A DNA stretch of 64,000 nt from an uncultured Prevotellaceae bacterium (lineage in GTDB: Bacteria > Bacteroidota > Bacteroidia > Bacteroidales > Bacteroidaceae): contig CACWWZ010000017.1 of NCBI GenBank assembly GCA_902764705.1, positions 24,499-88,498 on the forward strand, given 5' to 3'. Positions 31,467-40,247 of this stretch are shown piece by piece. Every line of letters begins with the position of its first letter. Within the stretch, counting starts at the first letter, position 1. The translations under genes and the position numbers were made by a program. Below the pieces are notes generated by a model, which was not told the origin of the DNA, made no database searches, and saw only the letters and a program-made list of their open reading frames with translations.

Positions 31467-32510
31467 ATGTCTATGGTAGTTTTAAACGTCATATTTCTCT
31501 TGATACTTCTTTTTCTTGCGGGTTATTGTGTCAAATTAAAGCTACAGGAAAGAGCTAAAAGTGACCCGTCGTTGTCGCTGAAGGATATCAGTCTGCAAGT
31601 CACCAACAGTGATGTGATGCATTATATCCGTGATGTAGCTGAGCATTTGTTGGACGATATGGAGAAGAAGCAGATTACTTTTGATTATAAGTGTACACCT
31701 GAAAGCATGATGGGATGGGTGGATTTTGATGCTGTGGAGAAGGGAACTCTTTTGATGTTGACGGAAATGTTCAATAATACACCTGAGCATGGGAAGATCA
31801 CGCTGGAAGCCTATGCTAACCAAACCTATGATGCCATTTCGATTCGATTAAACGATACTAGTAGTATCCCGTTGCGGCTCAGTCTAGTTATTGTCCGTCA
31901 GCTGGTGAATCTGCATCATGGTACGCTGCAAAGCGCGTTTTATAAAGGTCAGGGTAATATGGTTATCGTTCAGATACCTATCAAGAAGGATCAGTATCTG
32001 AAAGAAGAGATTCTGGAAACGAGTCAAAGGGAGCAGGAACTTGCTGTGTCACCATCAATTTTCCATATTCCTAACAACATCCAGCTAAACATTCCTACCA
32101 TCGAATTGCCTGAAGGAGTTTCTGATGGTACGCAGTCGTTGGGTTCGCTTGTTCAGCAGGCCTACAATTCTTCAGATCATCAATTCCTGCAGCGTGCCGT
32201 GAAATGCGTTAACGACCATATTGACGACAGTGATTACGACCGTGACAGTTTTGCTGCCGACATGGGGGCTAGTGCCAGTACGCTGTATAATAAATTGCGT
32301 GCCATGACGGGCAAAAACGTGACAACTTTTATTCGTGATATTCGTATTCAGACGGCTTGTAAACTTGCTAAGGAGAATCCGGAATTGCGTGTCAGCGATA
32401 TCGCCTACCAAGTGGGTTTCAAGGATCCTAAATACTTCGCTACGACGTTCAAGAAGGTGATAGGTGTACAGCCTAGGGATTATTTCGAACGTCTGCGCCA
32501 GGGACGTTAG
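31467..32510 (+). CDS. Membrane-anchored AraC-type regulator with degenerate kinase ATPase domain
   Basis: 347 residues: one N-terminal membrane helix (about 5-22), a region like a histidine-kinase ATPase domain (about 60-172) and an AraC helix-turn-helix domain (about 240-345, SFAADMGASASTLYNKLRAM and VSDIAYQVGFKDPKYFATTF). The ATPase region keeps the shape of the N box (LTEMFNNTPEHGKI) and the late LVIVRQLVNLHHGTL helix, but the Gly-rich nucleotide loops are missing (NDTSSIP, RLSL). No phospho-His domain and no receiver domain are present. It looks like a stripped-down hybrid two-component regulator. Target unknown. Its 3' end overlaps the convergent symporter gene by 38 bp. Confidence 0.8.
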   Translation: MSMVVLNVIFLLILLFLAGYCVKLKLQERAKSDPSLSLKDISLQVTNSDVMHYIRDVAEHLLDDMEKKQITFDYKCTPESMMGWVDFDAVEKGTLLMLTEMFNNTPEHGKITLEAYANQTYDAISIRLNDTSSIPLRLSLVIVRQLVNLHHGTLQSAFYKGQGNMVIVQIPIKKDQYLKEEILETSQREQELAVSPSIFHIPNNIQLNIPTIELPEGVSDGTQSLGSLVQQAYNSSDHQFLQRAVKCVNDHIDDSDYDRDSFAADMGASASTLYNKLRAMTGKNVTTFIRDIRIQTACKLAKENPELRVSDIAYQVGFKDPKYFATTFKKVIGVQPRDYFERLRQGR

Positions 32511-33957
32511 AATGTCCGGTTAGCCATAGTCCTGCAAAAGTGAGCATTCCGTTCACCATCAGCAATTCATATCCGAAACGATAACTTGTCATTTGAAATG
32601 TCAGTGTGTCGATAGCTAGACAAAGCAATGGCGACAGCACACAGATGTAAGGCACGTAACGGTCGCTGGCTTGCCGTTTAGTCAACAGTCCGAAGGCAAA
32701 AAGACCTAACAACGGACCGTAAGTATAGGAACAGAGGATGTAGATGGCATCGATGACACTTGTAGAATTAAGCAGACGGAACAGGAGGATGAACACCACG
32801 AAGACTCCTGCCATTCCGATGTGTACTCTGTGGCGCAGCCGTTCGTCGTCAGCCCGTCCGCAGATATCCACGCAGTAGCTCGTAGTCAGCGCCGTCAGTG
32901 CTGAGTCTGCGCTGGAGAACGCCGCGGCAACCATGCCCAACATAAAGATGATCATGATGACTGGCGAGCCTTGGGACGAGTGCATGATGAAGCGGGGCAA
33001 TAGGTCGTCACCGGAAGCAGGCAAAGCTATGCCCTGATGTTGATACCATATCGTCAACAATACACCCAGCGACAGAAACAGCAGGTTTGCCGGAAGGAAA
33101 GCAACGCCATAAGAACACATGTCCTTCTGAGCATCATGCAATGAGCGGCACGTCAGGTTCTTTTGCATCATGTCCTGGTCGAGGCCCGTCATCACGATGG
33201 CAATAAATGCACCGCTCAGAAACTGTTTCCAGAAGTTCTGCTTAGACACCCAGTCGTCAAAGACAAACACCTGCGACAGCTCGCTTTGATGAATGGCCGT
33301 CACGGCGTCGCCGGTTGTCATGCCCAACTCTCCGACCACCTTATATATAATAAGTATAAGTGCTCCGAACAGACAGACTGTCTGAAAAGTGTCTGTCCAT
33401 ACCACCGTTTTGATGCCTCCCTGGCGGGTATATAGCCAAATGAGGGCCGTCATCACCACTACAACTGCCGCAAACATCCAGTCGTCATATCCTATGCTGC
33501 CACTGGTCTCGTTGCCAAGAGTTCCCGTTCCACAGGCCAGTAGAATCCAGCAGACCACATAAAAGCGAACTGACGCACCCGTCATTTTCGATAGGAGGAA
33601 GAACGACGCTCCGGTTTTGTATGCCCTCTTTCCTATGCGTTGTCCCAGGTAGCTATAGATGGTTGTCAGGTTCAGACGATAGTAGAGTGGCAGCAGGACG
33701 AAGGCGATCACCGCATAGCCCGCTATGAATCCTAGGCACGTTTGCAGATATGTCATACCGATGCTGTTCACCATACCTGGCACCGATACGAAAGTCACAC
33801 CGGAAATGGACGCGCCAATCATGCCGAAGGCCACCAGATACCATGGTGATTGTCTGTCGCCGCGATAGAATGTTTCGTTGGTCGCTTTTTTGCCAGTCCA
33901 CTTGCTAACGGCAAAAAGCAGACCGAAATATAGTAAAACGATTGCTATAATTGTCAT
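32473..33957 (-). CDS. Sodium:solute symporter (SSS family)
   Basis: 494 residues with about 13 membrane helices. GASISGVTFVSVPGMV, the helix pair after it, GLDQDMMQKNLTCRSLHDAQKDM and AAAFSSADSALTALTTSY are hallmark SSS blocks with the sodium-site Ser residues. It couples sodium entry to uptake of a sugar, amino acid or sialic acid; the substrate is not evident. The ATG at 33957 is preferred to one at 33969 because a minus-strand TAATTTTG (33967-33974) lies 9 bp upstream, another near-leaderless arrangement. Confidence 0.92.
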   Translation of the reverse strand: MTIIAIVLLYFGLLFAVSKWTGKKATNETFYRGDRQSPWYLVAFGMIGASISGVTFVSVPGMVNSIGMTYLQTCLGFIAGYAVIAFVLLPLYYRLNLTTIYSYLGQRIGKRAYKTGASFFLLSKMTGASVRFYVVCWILLACGTGTLGNETSGSIGYDDWMFAAVVVVMTALIWLYTRQGGIKTVVWTDTFQTVCLFGALILIIYKVVGELGMTTGDAVTAIHQSELSQVFVFDDWVSKQNFWKQFLSGAFIAIVMTGLDQDMMQKNLTCRSLHDAQKDMCSYGVAFLPANLLFLSLGVLLTIWYQHQGIALPASGDDLLPRFIMHSSQGSPVIMIIFMLGMVAAAFSSADSALTALTTSYCVDICGRADDERLRHRVHIGMAGVFVVFILLFRLLNSTSVIDAIYILCSYTYGPLLGLFAFGLLTKRQASDRYVPYICVLSPLLCLAIDTLTFQMTSYRFGYELLMVNGMLTFAGLWLTGHSNVPGADVRNNP

Positions 33958-33966
33958 AATTGCCTG

Positions 33967-33974
33967 CAAAATTA
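33967..33974 (-). promoter_or_regulatory. -7 box TAATTTTG of the symporter
   Basis: Minus-strand TAATTTTG, then nine bases, then the ATG at 33957. Confidence 0.45.
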
Positions 33975-34000
33975 ATACATTCTGAAGAAAAATATCGTCC

Positions 34001-34037
34001 TTTAACTCCCTTTAACTCCTTTATCTCCTTTAACTCC
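34001..34037. repeat. Four-unit 9-bp repeat, TTTAACTCC
   Basis: Units at 34001 (with one extra C), 34011, 34020 and 34029, between the divergent symporter and trpB genes. Confidence 0.8.
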
Positions 34038-34048
34038 ACAGAAAATGT

Positions 34049-34056
34049 TACCTTTG
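34049..34056 (+). promoter_or_regulatory. -7 box TACCTTTG of trpB
   Basis: TACCTTTG followed by CAAG, 34 bp before the ATG. The 9-bp repeat covers the place of the -33 box. Confidence 0.55.
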
Positions 34057-34090
34057 CAAGCGGATATTACCAATCCTAATTATTATCGTT

Positions 34091-35452
34091 ATGGCTAAAC
34101 AGAAAAAATTTATCCTCCAAGAAAGTGAGATTCCAACACAGTGGTACAACATTCAGGCAGATATGCCCAACAAACCCATGCCGCCTATCCATCCCGCGAC
34201 AAAGCAGCCGTTGGGAGTCGACGATCTGGCACACATCTTTCCACGCGAATGCTGCGTGCAGGAGCTGGACACTGAGCATCGTTGGATTGACATTCCCGAG
34301 GACGTACTCGAGAAGTACAAATATTATCGTTCTACTCCATTGGTTCGTGCCTATGCCTTAGAAGAGGCCCTCGGCACTCCTGCTCACATTTATTTCAAGA
34401 ACGAATCAACTAATCCCCTTGGCTCGCATAAAATCAACTCTGCCCTGCCTCAGTGCTACTACGCCAAGCAGGAGGGCACAAAGAATGTGACCACAGAGAC
34501 CGGAGCCGGTCAGTGGGGTGCCGCCCTGAGTTATGCTGCGAAAATATACGGTCTCGATTGTGCCGTCTATCAGGTGAAGATTACCATGCAGCAGAAACCC
34601 TATCGCTCCAGCATCATGCGCACCTTCGGAGCTGTCGTCGAGGGTTCTCCTTCTATGTCTACCCGTGCAGGTAAGGACATCCTGACCAAGGATCCCACGC
34701 ACTCAGGTTCACTGGGAACAGCAATCTCTGAGGCTGTAGAGCTGGCTACTACTACTCCCAACTGTAAATACACGCTGGGTTCCGTGCTCAACCACGTAGG
34801 CCTGCACCAGACTATTATCGGCCTTGAGGCTGAGAAGCAGATGCAGATGGCTGGTGAGTATCCCGACATTGTGATTGGCTGCTTTGGTGGTGGTTCGAAT
34901 TTCGGTGGAATCTCGTTCCCCTTCATGCGCCACAATCTGCTTGATGGAAAGAACACGGAATTTATCGCTGCTGAGCCCGACAGCTGTCCTAAGCTGACTC
35001 GAGGTCAGTTCCGTTATGACTTCGGTGATGAGGCCGGTTATACACCTCTGCTTCCGATGTTCACATTGGGCCACAACTTCAAACCATCTAATATCCACGC
35101 TGGCGGCCTGCGCTACCACGGTGCCGGCATGATCATCTCTCAGCTCATCAAGGACGGTTACATGCATGGTGTCGATATTCCTCAGCTCGAAACTTTCGAG
35201 GCTGGTATGCTCTTTGCCCGCACCGAGGGCATCATCCCTGCTCCCGAGAGTTGCCACGCTATTGCTGCCACCATCCGCGAGGCTAATAAGTGCAAGGAAA
35301 ATGGCGAGGAGAAGGTCATTCTCTTCAACCTCTCTGGTCATGGCCTTATCGACATGCCGTCGTACGAGTCCTTCATCAAGGGCGACCTGCAGAACTACAC
35401 CGTCACTGACGAGATGATTGCTGCAAACCTGGCAGAGCTCGACAAGCAGTAA
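34091..35452 (+). CDS. trpB: Tryptophan synthase beta chain-like protein (TrpB2 type)
   Basis: 453 residues, longer than standard TrpB (about 400) and with the N-terminal extension (IPTQWYNIQADMPNKPMPP) of the TrpB2 group. PLP-lysine is in STNPLGSHKINSA; the phosphate loop is CFGGGSNFGG; TETGAGQWG holds the catalytic Glu. It condenses indole and serine to tryptophan. No other trp gene is nearby, which is common for TrpB2, often an indole-salvage enzyme working without TrpA. Confidence 0.95.
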   Translation: MAKQKKFILQESEIPTQWYNIQADMPNKPMPPIHPATKQPLGVDDLAHIFPRECCVQELDTEHRWIDIPEDVLEKYKYYRSTPLVRAYALEEALGTPAHIYFKNESTNPLGSHKINSALPQCYYAKQEGTKNVTTETGAGQWGAALSYAAKIYGLDCAVYQVKITMQQKPYRSSIMRTFGAVVEGSPSMSTRAGKDILTKDPTHSGSLGTAISEAVELATTTPNCKYTLGSVLNHVGLHQTIIGLEAEKQMQMAGEYPDIVIGCFGGGSNFGGISFPFMRHNLLDGKNTEFIAAEPDSCPKLTRGQFRYDFGDEAGYTPLLPMFTLGHNFKPSNIHAGGLRYHGAGMIISQLIKDGYMHGVDIPQLETFEAGMLFARTEGIIPAPESCHAIAATIREANKCKENGEEKVILFNLSGHGLIDMPSYESFIKGDLQNYTVTDEMIAANLAELDKQ

Positions 35453-35475
35453 ATAACAAGCTTAAAACAAATAGA

Positions 35476-35506
35476 AAATCGGGTTGATTCATAATCAGCC
35501 CGATTT
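35476..35506. terminator. Probable bidirectional terminator between trpB and hsp20
   Basis: AAATCGGG/CCCGATTT with inner TGATT/AATCA pairing; T-rich on the minus-strand side and moderately on the plus side. Confidence 0.75.
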
Positions 35507-35556
35507 CTAGTTTTAATCCTTAACCTTCTTTTACCTAAAAAGTCTTCCTTTATACT

Positions 35557-35979
35557 TTATGCGATATCAATCTGACGGGAGAGCTTTACCTTCTCTTCTG
35601 CCATTTTGGGCAGTTCGACGGTCAGCACGCCGTTGTCGACCTTGGCAGAGATGGCCTCTTTCTTGACGTCGTCGGGGAGAATCAGCGTCTGCTCGAACTT
35701 CGAGTAGCTGAACTCGCGACGCAGATAGCGTGTGGTCTTGTCGTCCTCGTGGTGTTCCTCCTTGTGCTCCATTTTCACTACGAGGTTGCCGTCGTCGTTG
35801 ATGTGAACGTTGAAATCATCTTTCTTCATTCCCGGAGCGGCCAGCTCTACGGTGTACGCTTTGTCAGATTCTTTTACGTTGATGGCGGGTGCCGTGCAGT
35901 TTGCCTTCGGCATATAGTCGTTGTAGAACAAGTCGTTGAATACGGCAGGAATCCAGTTATTACTTCTCATTGGCATCAT
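35557..35979 (-). CDS. Small heat shock protein (Hsp20/alpha-crystallin)
   Basis: 140 residues from the ATG at 35979, which has GGAGG 8 bases before it; in-frame ATGs upstream lack a site. The alpha-crystallin domain spans about 36-135 (VKESDKAYTVELAAPGMKKDDF and VDNGVLTVELPK with the G-V-L motif). It holds unfolding proteins in the cytoplasm without ATP. The C-terminal I-x-I-like motif (IDIA) is weak. Monocistronic, convergent with trpB. Confidence 0.93.
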   Translation of the reverse strand: MMPMRSNNWIPAVFNDLFYNDYMPKANCTAPAINVKESDKAYTVELAAPGMKKDDFNVHINDDGNLVVKMEHKEEHHEDDKTTRYLRREFSYSKFEQTLILPDDVKKEAISAKVDNGVLTVELPKMAEEKVKLSRQIDIA

Positions 35980-36103
35980 AATCGTTACCTCCAATTATAC
36001 TTTTAAATGTTAGACATAATGTTAATTCGTTTCCGATTGCCTTTCGGCTTTCATCCACACATAATGCAACATTGGTGCCAATGAAATGAGGAATGCCAAA
36101 ATG

Positions 36104-36964
36104 TCAGACTTGACTGACAGACTGTCGTTTTATGATGCCTACATAAGTCAATAGAACTACGTTCATCATCAGCGAATAGATGATGGCGGGAATGGCCATG
36201 ACGTCGTTGTTGAACACAAACGGGCTGCTGGCGACGGTGATGGCTTGTGCAGCGTTCTGCATGCCAATCTCGATGATGATGGTGCGCTGGTCGCGTCCCG
36301 TCAGTCGCATAATCCACGAAAGGATGACACCGCCAAGCATTGACAGCAGGATGAGTATCGTGACGCAGAGTCCCAGTGCGGGGAATTCGCGCATGATGAT
36401 TTCGCGATTTTGTATGTAGAATACTGTGATGAGCACGAGTAGGAGAGGGAAGGCCAATTTCTTTAGCACGGCATGCATGCGCTCGGCCAGCCGTTCGTTA
36501 TGGACGGCAATCCACAAGCCAATGGCTATGGGGACTGCCATGAGCACCAGGTTCTGCATGAGCAGGTTCCCTATGGGCAGATGAACATTCATGGCCGAAC
36601 CTACCTGCTCTGTCATCAGGTCCATGATGAAAGGACCCGTAAACAGCGTGATGACACTGCTCAGAGCCGTCAGCGACACAGATAGTGCCACGTTTCCGCC
36701 CGCCAGCATGGAGAATACGTTGCTGGAACTGCCGCCTGGGCTGCATGCGATGAGCATGAGTCCCAAGAAGAACAGCGGTTCCAACTGGAATCCGCTTGCT
36801 ACGCCCCATGCTATGAGTGGTAATAACACAATCTGACCTGTAAGTCCTACCAGTACGGCCTTGGGCTGTTCTGCAATGAGGCGGAAATCCTTTGGCCTTA
36901 GTGCCAGACCGAGGTCGAACATGAGTAGTGTAAGAATTGGCAATACAATAAAAATGGTGTTCAT
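36104..36964 (-). CDS. Bile acid:sodium symporter (BASS) family transporter
   Basis: 286 residues with eight to ten membrane helices. LIACSPGGSSSNVFSMLAGG carries the conserved sodium-site Ser/Asn of the family and EIGMQNAAQAITVA the second broken helix. Substrates in the family include bile acids, pantoate and keto acids; the one here is not evident. The ATG at 36964 is used because the longer frame to 37015 would run into the tRNA gene just upstream (36986-37057). Confidence 0.9.
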   Translation of the reverse strand: MNTIFIVLPILTLLMFDLGLALRPKDFRLIAEQPKAVLVGLTGQIVLLPLIAWGVASGFQLEPLFFLGLMLIACSPGGSSSNVFSMLAGGNVALSVSLTALSSVITLFTGPFIMDLMTEQVGSAMNVHLPIGNLLMQNLVLMAVPIAIGLWIAVHNERLAERMHAVLKKLAFPLLLVLITVFYIQNREIIMREFPALGLCVTILILLSMLGGVILSWIMRLTGRDQRTIIIEIGMQNAAQAITVASSPFVFNNDVMAIPAIIYSLMMNVVLLTYVGIIKRQSVSQV

Positions 36965-36985
36965 ATATGCTTTTCTTGATGAGGG

Positions 36986-37057
36986 TACACCCGCACGGAA
37001 TCGAACCGTGACCAACGGAACCGGAATCCGTTATTCTATCCTTTAAACTACGGGTGC
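36986..37057 (-). tRNA. tRNA-Arg (anticodon CCG)
   Basis: 72-nt cloverleaf on the minus strand. Acceptor GCACCCG pairs with CGGGTGT (one G-U); D stem GTTT/GAAT; anticodon stem ACGGA/TCCGT with loop TTCCGGT, anticodon CCG reading the Arg codon CGG; T stem CACGG/CCGTG with loop TTCGATT. Discriminator A; CCA is not encoded. A minus-strand TACCTTTG (37076-37083) lies 18 bp upstream. Confidence 0.95.
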
Positions 37058-37075
37058 GGTTGACAATAATGGGCA

Positions 37076-37083
37076 CAAAGGTA
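37076..37083 (-). promoter_or_regulatory. -7 box TACCTTTG of the tRNA-Arg gene
   Basis: Plus-strand CAAAGGTA. A 7-bp repeat tract (37094-37128) lies directly upstream where a -33 box would be. Confidence 0.6.
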
Positions 37084-37093
37084 CGACAATTTG

Positions 37094-37128
37094 TTTGAAC
37101 TTTGGTCTTTGAACTTTGAACTTTATGA
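37094..37128. repeat. Five-unit 7-bp repeat, TTTGAAC
   Basis: 35 bp: units 1, 3 and 4 are TTTGAAC, unit 2 TTTGGTC, unit 5 degenerate. Same word (rotated) as 44183-44217. Confidence 0.85.
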
Positions 37129-37214
37129 TTTGTTAACAAGAACGGCACTTTGGCGCAAAAAGATAGCAGAAATCAGGTTTTTCTGTCAATTTGCAAAAAT
37201 TATTGGCATTTTTG

Positions 37215-37245
37215 TTTGCAGTTTAATATTTTTATAGTACCTTTG
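37215..37245 (+). promoter_or_regulatory. Promoter of asnA
   Basis: TTTG 37215-37218, 19 bp spacer, TACCTTTG 37238-37245. Confidence 0.78.
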
Positions 37246-37269
37246 CAGGCAATTTTGAAATTATAGGTT

Positions 37270-38307
37270 ATGAGTCAACTGATAAAACCCATCAATTATG
37301 AATCCCTGCTCGACACAAAACAGACGGAGCAGGGCATTAAACTGATTAAAGAGTTTTTCCAACAGAATATCTCCACGGAATTGCGTCTGCGCCGTGTGAC
37401 GGCCCCCTTGTTTGTACTGAAGGGACTGGGTATCAACGACGATTTGAATGGTGTGGAACGCGCCGTGTCGTTTCCCATTAAGGATCTTGGCGATGCGAAG
37501 GCTGAGGTGGTCCATTCGCTGGCGAAGTGGAAGCGTTTGTCGCTGGCTGAATATCAGATAGAACCGGGCTATGGTATCTATACTGATATGAACGCTATCC
37601 GTGCCGACGAGGAGTTGGATAACCTGCATTCGCTTTATGTGGACCAGTGGGACTGGGAGGCAGTGATTACGAAGGAACAGCGCACGGTGGCCTATTTGAA
37701 GAATGTGGTGGAGCGCATCTATGCCGCCATTCGCAGGACGGAGTATCTAACCTGTGAGACTTATCCGCAAATCAAGCCTTTCCTGCCCGAGAAGATACAT
37801 TTTATTCATGCCGAAGAACTGTTGAAGATGTATCCTGACAAGACTCCGAAGGAACGTGAGGATGCCATCTGCGAGGCATATGGTGCCGTATTTATCATTG
37901 GTATTGGCGGCAAATTGTCCAATGGAGAGAAACACGATGGTCGTGCACCAGACTACGACGACTGGTCGACAGTGGGCGAGAATGGTTTGGAGGGCTTGAA
38001 CGGTGATATCCTGATCTGGTATCCCGTGCTGGGTCGCTCGTTTGAACTGTCGTCGATGGGCATTCGTGTGGACAAGACATCGCTGTTGCGCCAGTTGAAG
38101 TTGGAAGGCAAGGAGGAACGCGAACAACTGTACTTCCACCAGAAACTGCTGAACGACGAATTGCCCCTGAGCATCGGTGGTGGTATTGGCCAAAGCCGTT
38201 TGTGCATGGTATTGTTGCATAAGGGACATATCGGTGAGATTCAGGCCAGCATTTGGCCGGAGGATATGCGTCAGGAGTGCAAGAAGCTGGGAATGACGTT
38301 GATATAA
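37270..38307 (+). CDS. asnA: Aspartate--ammonia ligase (asparagine synthetase A)
   Basis: 345 residues, close to the usual 330-345. It makes asparagine from aspartate, ammonia and ATP in the cytoplasm; the fold is that of class II aminoacyl-tRNA synthetases. Diagnostic blocks are LRLRRVTAPLFVLKGLGIND, SLAKWKRLSLAEY, HSLYVDQWDWE and GGGIGQSRLCMVLLHKGHIG. Monocistronic with its own promoter; convergent with dnaX, with a 7-bp repeat tract filling the gap. Confidence 0.97.
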   Translation: MSQLIKPINYESLLDTKQTEQGIKLIKEFFQQNISTELRLRRVTAPLFVLKGLGINDDLNGVERAVSFPIKDLGDAKAEVVHSLAKWKRLSLAEYQIEPGYGIYTDMNAIRADEELDNLHSLYVDQWDWEAVITKEQRTVAYLKNVVERIYAAIRRTEYLTCETYPQIKPFLPEKIHFIHAEELLKMYPDKTPKEREDAICEAYGAVFIIGIGGKLSNGEKHDGRAPDYDDWSTVGENGLEGLNGDILIWYPVLGRSFELSSMGIRVDKTSLLRQLKLEGKEEREQLYFHQKLLNDELPLSIGGGIGQSRLCMVLLHKGHIGEIQASIWPEDMRQECKKLGMTLI

Positions 38308-38312
38308 GGCAT

Positions 38313-38354
38313 TTGGCTATTAGTTGTTAGCTTTTAGCCAACAGCCAATTCCAA
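38313..38354. repeat. Six-unit 7-bp repeat between asnA and dnaX
   Basis: Units from 38313: TTGGCTA, TTAGTTG, then four more of the type TTAGCnn/AnAGCCA/ATTCCAA. More diverged than the other tracts; the ends can also pair (TTGGCT/AGCCAA). It fills the gap between the two convergent stops. Confidence 0.65.
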
Positions 38355-40145
38355 TTAGGCTAGGTTTAGATCAAGGAGGTCCCTCAATTTCGCGATTGAG
38401 GGATTTTCTTTTGCCATTTGTTCGTATTGCTCACGTCGCGACAGAATGCGTTCACCCTTTTTGTGTTCCGTCACGCGGATAGTGAGGGTGATGGCTGTGT
38501 TGTGGAGGTCTCGTTTCAGGGTACTGACGATACTGCCCCTGATTTGTTCCATCTGATCGAGAGCCAGCTGATTTTCCACAGTCACCTCGATGGCTGGTAG
38601 CTCGGTGATGACAGGGTTCATGTTCTTCATGCGTGTGGCTATGCCGCTAAGGTGCTGTGGCATGCGGTTGCACATGGACAGCCATTCAATCTGCAGGTCC
38701 TCCTGAGAGAACTCCCTATCTCCTTCCGAGGCATTGCTTGTGGGATTGTCGCCAGTGGTTAGAGAAGTACTTTTGTTTTTGAGTTTTCCACGCAGCACAT
38801 CCCATGAACTGGTGATGGATGATACTGGTTTGCGCAAGCGGGGGGAGGAAACGGAAGAGGAAGGCGCGGCTTGTGCTGATTGTGCCGCGAAACGAGTACT
38901 TAGTGGATTAACCGGTGCGGTGGGGGTTGATGCCACAGGCTCAGCCGCAGCCACCTGTGGAGCTGCTTGCTTGGGCTGAGGCTGTTGCATCAGTTGCTTA
39001 AACAGGGATTTCAATCTTCTGGGCTGACGCCCACTAGCAGGCCCCTCCTCGGGCTGGGTAATCTGTGCGATTTCTATCAGTGTCAGTTCCACCAGCAGGC
39101 GTTTGTTGGATGACTGGCGGTAGTTGATGTCGCATTGGTTCATGAGTTGCAGAGCCTTGTAGAGGAATGGTACAGGGCATTTCTTGGCCTGCTCCTGATA
39201 GCGTTGGCGCTGCTGGTCGCTGACTTCGAGCAGTGGCAGCGTCTGCGGGTCCTTGGCCATCAGCACGTTGCGCACGTGTTTGGCCAATCCCTGGATGAGC
39301 AGCCCGCCGTCGAAACCTTTGTTGATGACGGAGTTAAGCAGGACCATGATATCGCTCACCTTATTAATAATAGAGAGTTCGATGATCTGGAAGTAGTTCT
39401 CGGAGTCGAGCACGTTCAGGTCTTCGATGACTTTCTGGTAGGTGATGTTCCCCTGACAGAACGATACTGCCTGGTCGAAGATAGAGAGGGCATCGCGCAT
39501 GCCACCGTCAGCCTTCTCGGCTATGACAGCCAATGCCTCCTCTTCGTAGGTGATGCCTTCCTGCTGGGCCACATGCTTCAGGTGGTCGATGGTGTTGCGC
39601 ACCGTCATGCGTTCGAAGTCGTAGATCTGACAACGACTTAGAATCGTGGGCAATATCTTGTGCTTCTCTGTTGTGGCGAGAATGAAGATGACGTGTGCGG
39701 GGGGCTCTTCAAGGGTCTTCAGAAAAGCGTTGAAGGCCGCTGTGGAAAGCATGTGCACCTCGTCGATGATAAAGACCTTGTACTTGCCGACCTGAGGCGG
39801 TATGCGCGTCTGTTCCATCAGTGTCTTGATGTGCTCAACACTGTTATTTGATGCAGCATCAAGCTCGAAGATGTTGAACGAGCGCTGTTCATTGAACGCC
39901 TGGCATGACTCGCACTGCCCACAGGCTTCCCCCTCGGCAGTAGGTGTCAGGCAGTTGATGGCTTTGGCGAAGATACGCGCGCAGGTGGTCTTTCCCACGC
40001 CTCGGGGACCGCAGAACAGATAGGCGTGAGCCAGCTTGCCACTCTTCACGGCATTCTTCAGTGTGGTGGTCAGCGCCTGTTGTCCTACCACGGTGTCGAA
40101 CGACGTCGGGCGGTATTTTCGCGCAGAAACAATATATTCTTCCAT
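38355..40145 (-). CDS. dnaX: DNA polymerase III subunits gamma and tau
   Basis: 596 residues. AAA+ clamp loader: Walker A GPRGVGKTTCARIF, zinc-binding CGQCESCQ cluster, Walker B VFIIDEVHMLS and sensor-1 LATTEKHKILPTILSRC. A Pro/Ala/Gln-rich linker (about 370-440) and a C-terminal tau-like domain follow. It loads the sliding clamp and organises the replisome. Divergent from the divIC-like gene. A minus-strand TACCTTTG (plus 40167-40174) lies 21 bp before the ATG. Confidence 0.96.
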   Translation of the reverse strand: MEEYIVSARKYRPTSFDTVVGQQALTTTLKNAVKSGKLAHAYLFCGPRGVGKTTCARIFAKAINCLTPTAEGEACGQCESCQAFNEQRSFNIFELDAASNNSVEHIKTLMEQTRIPPQVGKYKVFIIDEVHMLSTAAFNAFLKTLEEPPAHVIFILATTEKHKILPTILSRCQIYDFERMTVRNTIDHLKHVAQQEGITYEEEALAVIAEKADGGMRDALSIFDQAVSFCQGNITYQKVIEDLNVLDSENYFQIIELSIINKVSDIMVLLNSVINKGFDGGLLIQGLAKHVRNVLMAKDPQTLPLLEVSDQQRQRYQEQAKKCPVPFLYKALQLMNQCDINYRQSSNKRLLVELTLIEIAQITQPEEGPASGRQPRRLKSLFKQLMQQPQPKQAAPQVAAAEPVASTPTAPVNPLSTRFAAQSAQAAPSSSVSSPRLRKPVSSITSSWDVLRGKLKNKSTSLTTGDNPTSNASEGDREFSQEDLQIEWLSMCNRMPQHLSGIATRMKNMNPVITELPAIEVTVENQLALDQMEQIRGSIVSTLKRDLHNTAITLTIRVTEHKKGERILSRREQYEQMAKENPSIAKLRDLLDLNLA

Positions 40146-40166
40146 GTTTTAAAACTAATTTGCGCA

Positions 40167-40174
40167 CAAAGGTA
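40167..40174 (-). promoter_or_regulatory. -7 box TACCTTTG of dnaX
   Basis: Plus-strand CAAAGGTA; the -33 position falls in the AATTCTT repeat tract and has no TTTG. Confidence 0.55.
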
Positions 40175-40180
40175 CAAAAT

Positions 40181-40215
40181 AATTCTTAATTCTTAATTCT
40201 TAATTCTTAATTTTT
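40181..40215. repeat. Five-unit 7-bp repeat, AATTCTT
   Basis: 35 bp, four perfect AATTCTT units and one AATTTTT, between the -7 boxes of two divergent genes. Reverse complement is the TTAAGAA word of 59090-59124 and 50166-50179. Confidence 0.92.
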
Positions 40216-40217
40216 TG

Positions 40218-40225
40218 TATCTTTG
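40218..40225 (+). promoter_or_regulatory. -7 box TATCTTTG of the divIC-like gene
   Basis: TATCTTTG followed by CAAG, 22 bp before the ATG at 40248, immediately after the AATTCTT tract. Confidence 0.6.
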
Positions 40226-40247
40226 CAAGCGAAAAGATAAAATTGTT

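Noticed and set aside
36965-37015. Upstream extension of the BASS transporter
   Set aside because: It would translate part of the tRNA-Arg gene; the start at 36964 gives a normal N-terminus.
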